Source: Chitinispirillum alkaliphilum
Lineage (GTDB): Bacteria > Fibrobacterota > Chitinivibrionia > Chitinivibrionales > Chitinispirillaceae
DNA: 64,000 nt
Assembly (NCBI GenBank): GCA_001045525.1
Contig: LDWW01000002.1
Location: forward strand, 124,001-188,000
Reading direction: 5' to 3'
The notes under the pieces were generated by a model. The model was not told the DNA's origin. It worked only from the letters and a program-made list of their open reading frames with translations, and searched no databases. A program made the position numbers and the translations under genes. Positions 53,151-62,400 of the stretch are shown here, piece by piece (positions within the stretch are counted from its first letter, which is position 1; each line of letters starts with the position of its first letter).

Positions 53151-54191
53151 TTACGGTGATGCAACCGCACGAAGTTGTCTTGTTGCCTGACGCTGAATAT
53201 TATTTACTAAAGAAAGCTCATCGCTGAGCCTGCGCCTTATGGCATTTGAAAAAGAGATATTGGAGATCAAATTGCACTGCTCTATTGCAGCAGAGAAGTT
53301 TTCCTGTTCCATATATATCTGTGCAAGAGCAAGTCTGCAGATTGTTTCATTGTAACCGTTGTTGGGTGTTTGATTCGTGACTATAGAGAGGATTTTTTTG
53401 TAGGCGTTCACAGCTTCATCATAACGTTTCAATTCCTTAAGTGAATGGGCACGACCAAACAGGAAAGCCATGGACTGAGGATACTTTTGCAGCATTTCAT
53501 CTGAAATGCTCAGCGCTTCAGCATATCGTTTTTCGTTCACAAACACTTCTATCAGGGTAACAGATGCAGCCGTTTTGGTGTAAAACCCATTCTCTCTCAC
53601 CCGTATAAGCTTCCCTATCCCCTCTTCCCTCTTATCCTGCACGCCTGGCATCCACCATAACAATCGCATTAGAGCACTGCGCCAATATTCATATGCCCCT
53701 ATACCAAACTGAATATCTATAAGATCACTGCCTGCTTTTTCCAATTCAAGCAGCTCGGAGACGCCCCTCCACCCATACCTGAAAGCAGTGATCCAACGTT
53801 CATAGCGAGCTTCATATGTCCCCTTGAAACCATCGGCTCCACCCTTGAAAAACCGGGCCACCTCGTTATTTCGATCTGCTGAGAGCATGTTTTCTGCTTT
53901 TTCTATAGCCAGATCACAGTATCTGTAGAAATCCTCTTCCCTGCTGTCAGACTGAAAATGAGCCATCCATGAGTCTATGGCTGCGGCCATAAAAAAATAC
54001 CCTGCCGGATGATCTGAATACCTTCGTATAATTTTTCTTGCTTCTTCCTCTGCCTGTCTGAATTTGTTTTGAAAAATGTAATCTATACTGGCCATAGCCC
54101 AGGTGTGCATATCTTGTGGCAGAGCCGGTCCGGAACTCTGTACTCCCGTAAATAGTAGCAGAATAATACAAAGCAGTTTAATTATTTTCAT
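53151..54191 (-). CDS. Secreted TPR-type protein
   Basis: 346 residues with signal peptide MKIIKLLCIILLLFTGVQSS and helical repeats through the rest: FRQAEEEARKIIRRYSDHPA, KGTYEARYERWITAFRYGWR, EKRYAEALSISDEMLQKYPQ, ERYDEAVNAYKKIL-type blocks and QIYMEQENFSAAIEQCNLIS. No enzymatic motif. Likely a periplasmic or outer-membrane assembly scaffold. I chose the ATG that starts the canonical signal peptide; an upstream ATG at 54218 is possible, and neither has a good ribosome site. It overlaps the preceding lipoprotein gene by 14 bases, so it is translated from the same mRNA. Confidence 0.8.
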   Translation of the reverse strand: MKIIKLLCIILLLFTGVQSSGPALPQDMHTWAMASIDYIFQNKFRQAEEEARKIIRRYSDHPAGYFFMAAAIDSWMAHFQSDSREEDFYRYCDLAIEKAENMLSADRNNEVARFFKGGADGFKGTYEARYERWITAFRYGWRGVSELLELEKAGSDLIDIQFGIGAYEYWRSALMRLLWWMPGVQDKREEGIGKLIRVRENGFYTKTAASVTLIEVFVNEKRYAEALSISDEMLQKYPQSMAFLFGRAHSLKELKRYDEAVNAYKKILSIVTNQTPNNGYNETICRLALAQIYMEQENFSAAIEQCNLISNISFSNAIRRRLSDELSLVNNIQRQATRQLRAVASP

Positions 54192-54534
54192 TTTTGCTGG
54201 ATTCAGAGTAAAATTCATATTTATTGTAATATCGATCCCACATACGGTGTGGTTTATGATATCGATATTTTCTCACGATTCTTGCCTTAACATCCTTTAG
54301 AAAGTAAAAATCCACCTCGGCTCTGGCAGTGTATCTTCCTTCATCATATGTCTGATAGAGCGTAATTTCGTAATATGGATTCTCCAAAATCCCCACCGGA
54401 TCAACCCCATCAAGAATTGCCTCAAGATCATCTTCAAGGATAATATCGAGTTTTTTGCGAACCGCCTCTTCACTTTCACCACAAAAGCAGAGAAAGATCA
54501 ACGGAAACAGCAGGATTAATCTTTTACATCTCAT
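54178..54534 (-). CDS. Small lipoprotein of unknown function
   Basis: 118 residues, not recognised. Signal peptide ending in a lipobox (LLFPLIFLCFC, Cys near residue 18), then an acidic helix (SEEAVRKKLDIILEDDLEAI) and a beta-rich half (YYEITLYQTYDEGRYTARAE, VDFYFLKDVKARIVRKYRYH). AGGAAG lies 9 bases before the ATG. It overlaps the TPR gene downstream by 14 bases, a sign of coupled expression and probably of a shared assembly. Confidence 0.7.
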   Translation of the reverse strand: MRCKRLILLFPLIFLCFCGESEEAVRKKLDIILEDDLEAILDGVDPVGILENPYYEITLYQTYDEGRYTARAEVDFYFLKDVKARIVRKYRYHKPHRMWDRYYNKYEFYSESSKNENN

Positions 54535-54650
54535 TATCAAACACTTCCTAATTGTACTATTGTTTTCTGATCATTTCAACCTGAATTTCTCACAGGTTAA
54601 TATTTGTGGACCCATTACAGAAAATATAATTATATATTAATGTAAAGAAT

Positions 54651-54687
54651 AAAAAAAGGATGCCATTATAAAATAAAATGGCATCCT
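54651..54687 (-). terminator. Rho-independent terminator of the 54.7-56 kb barrel gene
   Basis: 10-base stem AGGATGCCAT/ATGGCATCCT with an 11-base loop; on the minus strand it ends in seven T. Strong terminator between the barrel gene and the lipoprotein. Confidence 0.9.
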
Positions 54688-54714
54688 GTACCTATAAATA
54701 TCAAGCACACATTT

Positions 54715-55953
54715 TCAGAAACGGTATGTTGCACTAACACGTTTGAAAAGGTGGTGCTGAGGGCCACTGAAGAGATTTGTGAAAGTATAGGCTAAGTCTT
54801 CAGCTGCAACAAAGTCCACTCTGAACCTGTCTTCGATATTTACACCAAATCCAAGTCCCACCAGATCCTCATCAGAACCATCGGCTTCGGGATTTTCAAT
54901 CCATCTGCCTGAGTTAGGACCGTTTGTTGCATATCTGACGACTTTTTGTCCACCCACTCTTAAAACAAACCAGTCCCAAACCAGGTTTCTCTCAACACCG
55001 AAACTCACTCTTGCTCCATATGATTCTTCAGAATCAAATTCATGCCAGTCGTTTCTTGTGTAGAGTCCCTGCAGACCAGCAAAAAAGAACCCTCTGTCAA
55101 TATTCATGTTGAGTCCCAGCCCAGCTGCGAAATCGATCAGCCTTGTCTCACCATCCTGAAGATTGACCAGATTAAAAGAAGCCTGAGGTACTACAGCTCC
55201 GTTTATTGCAGGTACAGAAGCAAAAGATCTCAGATCCCCGCGAATAAACCAGTCCCTGTCTGCGATAGTTAACTCATTGTCATCTATTGTGCCGATACCA
55301 GTCAATAGACCAGCATTTACAGAAGCTTCAAGTTCAAGCCCAGGACCTACAGGAGACAATATACCCAGTGTTCCTTTGTAGACACCTGATTCAAAATCAA
55401 TATTGTTGTTTTCAGTTACTCTCTGATGTGCTAAGTAGAGTCCAGCCCCTATTGATACACCATTGCGCAGTGTGTATGAGCCGATCAGATCAACTCTTCC
55501 CACGGGACTTTCCAGATTTACATTTGAAGAATTATCGGGAAACGCTACAGGCATGTGTGTAGAAGCAACATTCCCATTTGCATCAAAAGTTTTTACAGGT
55601 GTGATATAATCGAGCATTCTGTCATGCCGATTGAAAACAGCAGCAAAAGAGATGAGTGAAGCCTCATCCTGTTCTGTGAACCGGTTTGAGATTATTGCAC
55701 CAAAGAAAGGTCTTTCAGCATCACGATTGAATCTGTTTAGAGCAGAAGACCTGTCTCCTTCTCTTTGTTGATATACACCAAAAGAACCATAAACCATGTT
55801 AGGATACAGATTTACAGTGGCAGGGTTAGTGAAAATACTGACCTCATCTCTATAGAAAGCATCATCCCTTCCCATCACCACAACGCGTGCGTCAGTTGCA
55901 TAACTGCTAATAACGCATCCAGCAGCAAGCATCAAAGCCAACACTTTGCCCAT
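54715..55953 (-). CDS. Outer-membrane barrel protein, PorV-like
   Basis: 412 residues with a signal peptide (MGKVLALMLAAGCVISSYAT) and beta-barrel strands ending VSATYRF, with terminal Phe. The N-terminus RVVVMGRDDAFYRDEVSIFT then NPATVNLYPNMVYGSFGVY recalls the TNPA motif of PorV/FadL-type proteins, and strands such as RVDLIGSYTLRNGVSIGAGL and FVLRVGGQKVVRY alternate polar and hydrophobic residues. The best ribosome site (GGAGG) is 7 bases before this ATG. It follows the AgmX-like gene by about 130 bases with a hairpin in between, so it may be a separate transcript but is probably the outer-membrane end of the same machine. Confidence 0.78.
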   Translation of the reverse strand: MGKVLALMLAAGCVISSYATDARVVVMGRDDAFYRDEVSIFTNPATVNLYPNMVYGSFGVYQQREGDRSSALNRFNRDAERPFFGAIISNRFTEQDEASLISFAAVFNRHDRMLDYITPVKTFDANGNVASTHMPVAFPDNSSNVNLESPVGRVDLIGSYTLRNGVSIGAGLYLAHQRVTENNNIDFESGVYKGTLGILSPVGPGLELEASVNAGLLTGIGTIDDNELTIADRDWFIRGDLRSFASVPAINGAVVPQASFNLVNLQDGETRLIDFAAGLGLNMNIDRGFFFAGLQGLYTRNDWHEFDSEESYGARVSFGVERNLVWDWFVLRVGGQKVVRYATNGPNSGRWIENPEADGSDEDLVGLGFGVNIEDRFRVDFVAAEDLAYTFTNLFSGPQHHLFKRVSATYRF

Positions 55954-56002
55954 AAAAATTCCTCCATTCAAAAAATAAAAGCGGTTAACCTGTTAGGGAT
56001 TA

Positions 56003-56040
56003 ATAATGAGGATGCGCTATTTGAGCACATCCTCATTTAT
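56003..56040 (-). terminator. Hairpin terminating the Exb/AgmX-like operon
   Basis: 10-base stem AATGAGGATG/CATCCTCATT (56005-56014 with 56028-56037) and further GC pairing inside, followed on the minus strand by ATTATTAA. Long stem but weak T-run. Confidence 0.65.
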
Positions 56041-56080
56041 TAATAGTAATTATATAATTCCAGTAAGAATAAAAGCAAGA

Positions 56081-56608
56081 TCATTGTGAGAATACGAAAG
56101 GATAGACGATCTCGGTAATATCTCCCGGTTGGTCAATCTGACCAAAATTCCATCTTCTTATTCTTTGAACAACCTGTTGTTCCAGAACAGAATCATTGAT
56201 AGTTGATTCTGTAACTTCGCAGTGAATGACTACTCCAAACTCATTAATAGCGAATTTAACAGTTATTCTTCCGGAAAGCCCGGGCTGATCTCTTAAACGT
56301 CTGTTATACTCATGCCTTAAAGATGCCATGTTCTGCTGAACAATCCGCTGAATACTTGCCCTGCTTCTTCCACCAGTTAAGGCACCACCCTGTGCTACAG
56401 GAGCAGTAACTTTTAGTTCACCGCGTGTTCTCATATCAAGATTACTACTACCGCCACTGGTCAAATTACCCATAAGGTCAGCAATTCCGCCACCGCCGCC
56501 GCCCATGCCACTTCCGTAGCCGGTACCGCCGGAACCGATACCAGTAACTCCCCTTCTACCAGCACCGCTGCTTCCACCGGTTTTCAGTCCGCCCGAACCC
56601 TGCATCAC
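56081..56608 (-). CDS. AgmX/PglI-type protein, C-terminal part (frameshifted)
   Basis: As annotated by open frame, this is a 175-residue piece starting at GTG. It is a Gly-rich linker (GTGYGSGMGGGGGGIADLMG) followed by an AgmX/PglI C-terminal domain, a TonB-like periplasmic unit: IQRIVQQNMASLRHEYNRRL, GRITVKFAINEFGVVIHCEV and LEQQVVQRIRRWNFGQIDQP. The piece has no signal or membrane segment and would not work alone. Extending the frame upstream meets no stop for 44 codons back to the G-tract at 56733-56742. With 11 G instead of 10 the chain reads continuously from the upstream gene, giving about 426 residues. AgmX-type proteins link an Exb/Tol motor to the outer membrane. Confidence 0.85.
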   Translation of the reverse strand: MMQGSGGLKTGGSSGAGRRGVTGIGSGGTGYGSGMGGGGGGIADLMGNLTSGGSSNLDMRTRGELKVTAPVAQGGALTGGRSRASIQRIVQQNMASLRHEYNRRLRDQPGLSGRITVKFAINEFGVVIHCEVTESTINDSVLEQQVVQRIRRWNFGQIDQPGDITEIVYPFVFSQ

Positions 56609-56613
56609 AGCAT

Positions 56614-57360
56614 CTAATCCGCTGGAGAAGCCACCTTCACCGAAGATGTCTGCAGAGGCGACAGATTTACCAGTGATCTCACCGGATATAATACCAAGTA
56701 CGCCTTTTTGTGTAGCTCTTTCACGTGGGTCTCCCCCCCCCCGGTAGACCTGCCAGAACCAGAGTTCTTCTGTTCTCTGAGGCTTTTCTGATCAGTTTGG
56801 ACCTCTTCCGGTTCCTCCTCCTTTTCCTCCAGAGTAGCATCGATCTCATCGGTTGTGATAAGCCTTGCAGTTCTCTCCTCGGGAAGTCGGTCAAAGAAGT
56901 CAGTTGCAACATCCACAATTTCCAGGGTAGTCATCCATACGCCCAGTGCGATTGCCAGGATAAGAACAACTATCTCAAGGTTTCTTAAACGGCTATCTTT
57001 TTCGAGAACGAAAATGTCTCCTCTCTCTTTAAGCCTCTGAGCATACTCTTCATCCGTAAGTACCCTTCCAGGTTCTTCCTCATCATCATCCACTGGGGGC
57101 CTGGCGGTATTAGCGTCTGGAGCAGCAGGAGCAGGTGCTCCCAGTTCCACTAATTCTACCTCAGCACCTATAGCGGTGAATTGAGAACGAACTCTGTTGG
57201 CTTCCTCTTCATCCGCTTCCTTGCGAATGCAGACCGGCTTTTTTGTGATGGCATTATACACCACCTCAAACTGGCTTCCGGACCACCGTGCTATCTCCTC
57301 TGCTATTCGGGTAGCACGCTGAGAGTCCTGGCATTTTTTAATAAGGATTTTGTACTTCAC
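56614..57360 (-). CDS. AgmX/PglI-type protein, N-terminal part (frameshifted)
   Basis: 248 residues as it stands. An N-terminal alpha/beta domain (KYKILIKKCQDSQRATRIAE ... QFTAIGAEVELVEL), an acidic linker, one membrane segment near 131-153 (LEIVVLILAIALGVWMTTLE), then a charged periplasmic stalk up to SGSGRSTGGG. After the G-tract the last 42 residues (from ETHVKELHKKAYLVLYP) are out of frame with the family and end at a stop. The correct continuation is in the other frame. GTG start, preceded by AAGGGATG, 2 bases after the ExbD stop. This is the cytoplasm- and membrane-side half of a TonB-like coupler. Confidence 0.85.
   Translation of the reverse strand: MKYKILIKKCQDSQRATRIAEEIARWSGSQFEVVYNAITKKPVCIRKEADEEEANRVRSQFTAIGAEVELVELGAPAPAAPDANTARPPVDDDEEEPGRVLTDEEYAQRLKERGDIFVLEKDSRLRNLEIVVLILAIALGVWMTTLEIVDVATDFFDRLPEERTARLITTDEIDATLEEKEEEPEEVQTDQKSLREQKNSGSGRSTGGGETHVKELHKKAYLVLYPVRSLVNLSPLQTSSVKVASPAD
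56733..56742 (-). repeat. 10-G homopolymer at the AgmX-like frameshift
   Basis: Ten consecutive G on the coding strand. With 10 G the frame ends in a stop 42 codons later; with 11 G it enters the Gly-rich AgmX-like frame (GDPRERATQKGVLGIISGE ...) without any stop; with 9 G it stops within a few codons. Either an assembly error or a slippery, phase-variable tract. Confidence 0.9.
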
Positions 57361-57362
57361 CG

Positions 57363-57863
57363 TTATTCATCCCTTTCCATGACAGCAAAGTTCATGTTAT
57401 TGTACCCGGCACTGCCACAAGTAAACATCACTTTAAAAAGCACATCAAATTCGATATTTTTATCTACCTGAATAACAATTTGCCCTCTGACAGCATCGAG
57501 TGAGTTTAAAGCAACCATCCTCTCTTCCTCAGCGTAGACTTCCTTGAGTCGTTCGTAAAGGTCCTGAACCATAGGAGCGTGCTCATCTTTTGGTATTTCT
57601 CGTACATCATCGGTGGGTATCAAAGGCTGATTGTCCAAAAGGATCATTTCATCGGTAACCGCCAACTGAAGGGATACCTCCTCTGGTCTGCGTTTTGATT
57701 CTGAGTTGGGCAAAACCAAATTGTCGGCATTGGTGACAAGTCCCCCCTCAGCAGAATAGTTTTGCAGGAGAAAGACAAGAAGAATAGTGAGCACATCAAG
57801 AAGGGAGGTTATATTAAACTCCCCCTCTTTCTTTTCTTTGTTATATCTACCATGACTGGCCAT
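57363..57863 (-). CDS. ExbD/TolR-like protein with the conserved Asp
   Basis: 166 residues: short cytoplasmic tail, one membrane segment with the proton-carrying Asp at residue 23 (FNITSLLDVLTILLVFLLQN), then a periplasmic domain ending with the family's IVIQVDKNIEFDVLFKVM. ExbD/TolR subunits sit inside an ExbB/TolQ pentamer and convert proton flow to movement. The start ATG follows GAGGAG and lies a single base after the upstream ExbD-like stop, so the pair is translationally coupled. Confidence 0.9.
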   Translation of the reverse strand: MASHGRYNKEKKEGEFNITSLLDVLTILLVFLLQNYSAEGGLVTNADNLVLPNSESKRRPEEVSLQLAVTDEMILLDNQPLIPTDDVREIPKDEHAPMVQDLYERLKEVYAEEERMVALNSLDAVRGQIVIQVDKNIEFDVLFKVMFTCGSAGYNNMNFAVMERDE

Positions 57864-57864
57864 A

Positions 57865-58653
57865 TCAACTCCTCAACTTGGATATGGAGATATTGGGAAA
57901 ATCCGCAGCTCTTGCGGCATCCATTATCTGAATTATTTTATCATAAATCACATAATTCTCGGCTGCGATAATGATATCTTCAATATCATCTGCATCGGGA
58001 TGTCGATCCTTTACCCTCATGAGCCTGTTTGTCAGCTCATCATATGCAGAAAGAGGTTGCAGAGTGAATTCAGAAGGATCATTTACCACAATCATTCTTC
58101 TTGGATTGGTAAGAGCATAAACGGTATCTCCCGCACTTACACTTCTTACAGGAGTGCCATCGACATCTGTGATCATTTCCCTATATCTGCTGTAAAGTGT
58201 TTCCAGAACCTCCCCGTCTTCGTCTGTGGTGTAGAGAAAAATCTCATCCCTTTCATACTTTGTAAACACAGTGTCTCTGTAGGGATTATGAGGCATCTCT
58301 CCCGGAACATGCCGTACGAGAGTGTCATTCATCGTTACTCTGCAGATATACCTGTGATACTCGTTGTAGTAAAGACTGGGCAAAAATCCACCTCTTGCAG
58401 CAAGAGTTACCAGTGAATCGGTGACAATGGCAGTAAGAATCAACTTATTGCTTTCGTCTCTCTCGTCGCGTTCGGTAACAGCTTCCCTGGGCTGAGATCC
58501 CCGTGATTCAGGTAGCCTGATATCGATAATGGATATTCTTGCGAATTCCGAGGTTACAAGAAGCATGGGAATCAGCACCACCATCAGGTTCATGAATGGT
58601 TTCAGATCCATTTCGCTGCTTTTAAAACTTTTCTTTCTTTTTTTATTTGCCAT
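57865..58653 (-). CDS. ExbD/TolR-like protein with Asn in place of the key Asp
   Basis: 262 residues, nearly twice the usual ExbD length. The N-terminal segment aligns without gaps to ExbD (LKPFMNLMVVLIPMLLVTSE) but has Asn22 where ExbD/TolR have the essential Asp, plus a Pro inside the helix. The periplasmic ExbD ending is present (IIIAAENYVIYDKIIQIMDA then ARAADF), separated from the membrane segment by about 110 extra residues (SLYYNEYHRYICRVTMNDTL, EIFLYTTDEDGEVLETLYSR). The extra part is unrecognised. It probably pairs with the neighbouring ExbD as a non-conducting partner. ATG after AGAGG. Confidence 0.87.
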   Translation of the reverse strand: MANKKRKKSFKSSEMDLKPFMNLMVVLIPMLLVTSEFARISIIDIRLPESRGSQPREAVTERDERDESNKLILTAIVTDSLVTLAARGGFLPSLYYNEYHRYICRVTMNDTLVRHVPGEMPHNPYRDTVFTKYERDEIFLYTTDEDGEVLETLYSRYREMITDVDGTPVRSVSAGDTVYALTNPRRMIVVNDPSEFTLQPLSAYDELTNRLMRVKDRHPDADDIEDIIIAAENYVIYDKIIQIMDAARAADFPNISISKLRS

Positions 58654-58678
58654 GGAATTTCCTCTCCATTCCAGCTTC

Positions 58679-59305
58679 TTATTCTTCTACCAGGTTAATT
58701 AGTTTAGATGTTTTCTCATCCAACTCTTCGATAACACGGTCAGATTTTGTTGCGAGCAAACCATGAATCAGCAGAGTAGGAATAGCAGCAATAAGTCCGA
58801 AAAGGGTTGTTGACATGGCAACCGAGATACCGGTAGCGAGTGCCCCGGCCCTTTGAGCGGCAGGAACGTTTGCCACAGCATCAAAGGCGATCATCAGTCC
58901 GTAGATAGTTCCCATAAGACCAAGCAGAGTGGCAAGATTTGCCAGAGTGGGCATAATGGGGATATTTCGGCTGATTTTTGGAGCTTCTGTTAAAAACACT
59001 TCATCAACTGCTTTCTGCACAGCTTTTGTTCCCTTACCTCTGTTGGCAAGAATTACTTCAACACCTTTAGCCAGAGGGGTACCCTGTGCCCTAGAGTATT
59101 TAATCGCTTTATCATAGTCGCCAGCTTTCAGGAACTTCGAAATGTTGGCCATAAATACCCCTCGCTTGCTTCCGCATTTAAGGAACAGATACCAGACCCT
59201 TTCAATAATAAGTGCTAAACAGCCTGCAAATATAACAAGAATTGCCCACATTGCAAAACTACCCGGAGACACGAACCCATCAACAATAAACTTGAACAAC
59301 TGCAT
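58679..59305 (-). CDS. ExbB/TolQ/MotA-family proton channel protein
   Basis: 208 residues with the three-membrane-segment layout of ExbB/TolQ: residues about 15-37 (FAMWAILVIFAGCLALIIER), 118-142 (PTLANLATLLGLMGTIYGLM) and 155-180 (ATGISVAMSTTLFGLIAAIP). A long cytoplasmic loop with GTPLAKGVEVILANRGKG sits between. It forms the stator ring around the ExbD subunits and uses the proton gradient. AAAGGAG lies at good distance from the ATG. First of the four motor genes, followed in order by two ExbD and the AgmX-like gene, which fits an operon. Confidence 0.93.
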   Translation of the reverse strand: MQLFKFIVDGFVSPGSFAMWAILVIFAGCLALIIERVWYLFLKCGSKRGVFMANISKFLKAGDYDKAIKYSRAQGTPLAKGVEVILANRGKGTKAVQKAVDEVFLTEAPKISRNIPIMPTLANLATLLGLMGTIYGLMIAFDAVANVPAAQRAGALATGISVAMSTTLFGLIAAIPTLLIHGLLATKSDRVIEELDEKTSKLINLVEE

Positions 59306-59418
59306 TTTGAACTCCTTTCATAACAGGAAACGTGGTGATATAATAAAATGTTACAATTTTCTTCTAAAAGCTAAAATTGAATTGGCAATTTATGTTTTCT
59401 CCTTTCAGGGTAAGGTAC

Positions 59419-62400
59419 TCAGCTGCCCCTGAGTACCCTTATTCTCTCCTCCTCAACTGAAATGTTACGTCTGGCTTCCGTTTCAATTCGGTTCAGCTGA
59501 CTGATCTTATCCTCAACAGGGATGTCCCTGTTCATGATATTCTGAATGCGCCGCATGTTTCTTTCAAACTCATGATCATCTATCCCAAATTCAGAAGATG
59601 CAACCGGATCCACTTCAGGTGTCCACTGCACGATCTCCACACCGAAAACCTCTGATCCCGGATGTATATATCTGATACGGTCCTTTATAGTTTCCACCCA
59701 TGGACTCTCAGCAATTCCTATCTCAGCTGCAGCCATTATACCCTCTTCATATTTTGGAAGAGCATGGTCCAAAGACTCAAGATATCTTTCTTCAAGAATC
59801 TGGCGGTAAACTTCCCGTTCATCCTCATCAAGCTCATCGGGAATCGGAGCGTTCTTGAAAGTGATACCGACCTCTTCCAGGATATGCCCCAGTCTGTACG
59901 CCATCTCCATATACCTGTCCATGGACTTGTTGATATACTCACCGGTGAAGTTCTGGGTTTTTGCCCATTCGATGTTCTGTAAAAAATAATCCTGGGCTCT
60001 GAGATAGTATGGCTCAAGGGTCATTAGCACCTGTATTTTGCCTGCGATCTGCTGATCAGCAGATCCAAACAGAGTCTGGTTTGCAACAGCCTCGGCCATA
60101 TCCACAAATCCCTGACCGACCATATACGTACTTCTCACAGTCCACTCCCGGATACCGAGTTCAATGGCACGTGCAAAGTACTGTGCGGGTTTGGCCAGCG
60201 CTTCTGTCTTCTGGTTTATTACTCTCTGCATTTCCCTTTCGTTTCTTGCAGTTAATTCAATTTCCATGAAGCGATTGTAATAGATCTGTCCGATTCTGTA
60301 AAAAGCCCTAGCGATGTTTTCAACATCGATATCGGCAGTTTCTTTGTATTCCTCGTAGACTTCAGTTGCCTTGAGGTAGTTTCTTTCGGCATCAGAGAAT
60401 CTCTTCAGTTCGAAGAAAGCGTCTCCGGCTCTTGTGAGTGCCTGGACCTGCTGATATCTGTCATGGGAATAAGTTTGTGCGAATTTCGAGAAAACCTCTG
60501 CCATTTTCTCATTTTCACCCAGATTCTCATAGCAAAGACCGATTGAGAACATTGCTTCAGATGCAAATTCATTGTCGGCATAGTTTTCCACAAGGATATT
60601 GTAGGTGTTAATAGCTTCCTGATAGTGATCCCCTTTTTCGAAAATCAATCCGGCATTATAGAGCGCCGGAGGTGTTTTTTCGTTGTCAGGGTACCGTTCA
60701 AAAACGAGTTTGTACATTTTTCCGGCCATATCATACATGTGCAGCTGCAGGTATGCATCTGAAGCATTTGAGAGTCTTGAGATCGCGTACTCAGAATCAT
60801 CAATCTGGTCTGCAGCAGCAAGATATACTTTTGCGGCTTCCTCATACATATCCGCCTTTTTGAAATTTTCCGCTGAGCGGACAAATGCCCCTTTAAGCAG
60901 CTCGGAGTTTGGGAAGTATTCTCCCATTTTAGCAAACGTTCTTGCTGCTGCAGGATAGTCGTTTGCCTCTTCATAGCTGATTGCAGCTTCTAACCATCCA
61001 TGGTCGGCAACATTACTTGTGGGGTAGTGTTCTCTTATAGACATAAAAATCTCAGCAGCACCGCTGTAATCCCTACGCTCACGCTGAGCTTCAGCATGTC
61101 TGTAGATTGAACCCGCAGCGAGGTCGATAATTTGATCATACTCTGTGGTGCCCGGTTCAGCCCTTGAGAGAAGCGTATTGTAAGAACTTAGAGCTCTGTC
61201 GTACTGTCCTGCAAAAGAGTAGGAGTTTGCCATCATACGCATAGCCATCGGCGCAATTTCTGTTTCAGAATACTCTTCCACAATCCTTTTGAAAGTTGCA
61301 ATAGCCATATCATAGGCCTTGCTTTCGTAGTGGATATTGGCAGCCAGATAGAGTACATCGGCAGCATTTTCGCTTGTGGGGAATCTCTCCACAAAGGTAT
61401 CGACATAATTGATCAGATCCCTTGTCTCACGAAGTGAATATGCCTGCTCATCATTCATTCCCTCCGCAGCCATAGTCCGCTTGCGGTTATTATCCAGGGC
61501 TACAATGACGTTGAATGCAGCATCTTCCTGCGAGATTTCAATAGGACTTGTTGCATCACCCATTTCAGATCTTCTGCGTGCAAGCTCTTCGGGGTCCATA
61601 CCCAGAGTATCTATACTTTCCCTGAATTCAGGATATGTTGAGAGATCCTGCCTTGCCACAAAATCGTAATTTTCGGCAGCATTCACATAATCTCCCAGGT
61701 GACTGTAAATTTCTGCAAGATTATACCGAAACTCGTAAATTTTCCATTTTTCATCGGGGAATCTCTCGAAAAACTCAAGATATCGCTGTTTTGCTTTTTC
61801 GTAATAAGACCTTTCACGTCGGTTTTGAGCACGAGCATGGTAGTAGATAGCAATATTACCCAGAGCGTTTTTCATTGCCTCGTTTGCTTTGTCGATTACA
61901 ACTCTCTCATTTCTGTTCATTGAATGCCACTGGCTTCCCGGTTTGTAATCATCAACAAGGCGCTCTCTTTCAACATTTGCCCTCTCTGCTTCTCTTTTAA
62001 TCACAAAGCTCTCAATGAGATACTGCTGGGCAATGGGAGCTTGTGCATGCATAGGGTATCTTTCAAGAGCGATTGTAAGAGCGTTTATAGCATCATCAAA
62101 CTGACCGTGAGTGTAGTTTTTTTCACCTATCATGTAGAGAACATCGGCTATATAGGGTCTGTCGCCGACTTTTCTGAAGTAATCCAAAGCTTCCTGGGCT
62201 CCATCAGCCATGTCGGAGAAAGAGATTGCCATAAATTCCAGTGCCATATCGCGGAAATCCTGTCTTCCGTATCTTCCGGAATCACACTCCTCAACATATG
62301 AGTGAAACAGCTCCACAGCCCTGTCGAAATCCCCTATATTATAGTATATTTCAGCTTTACGATAGTGAACCATTTCCCATGTTCTGGGATCGATTTCATT

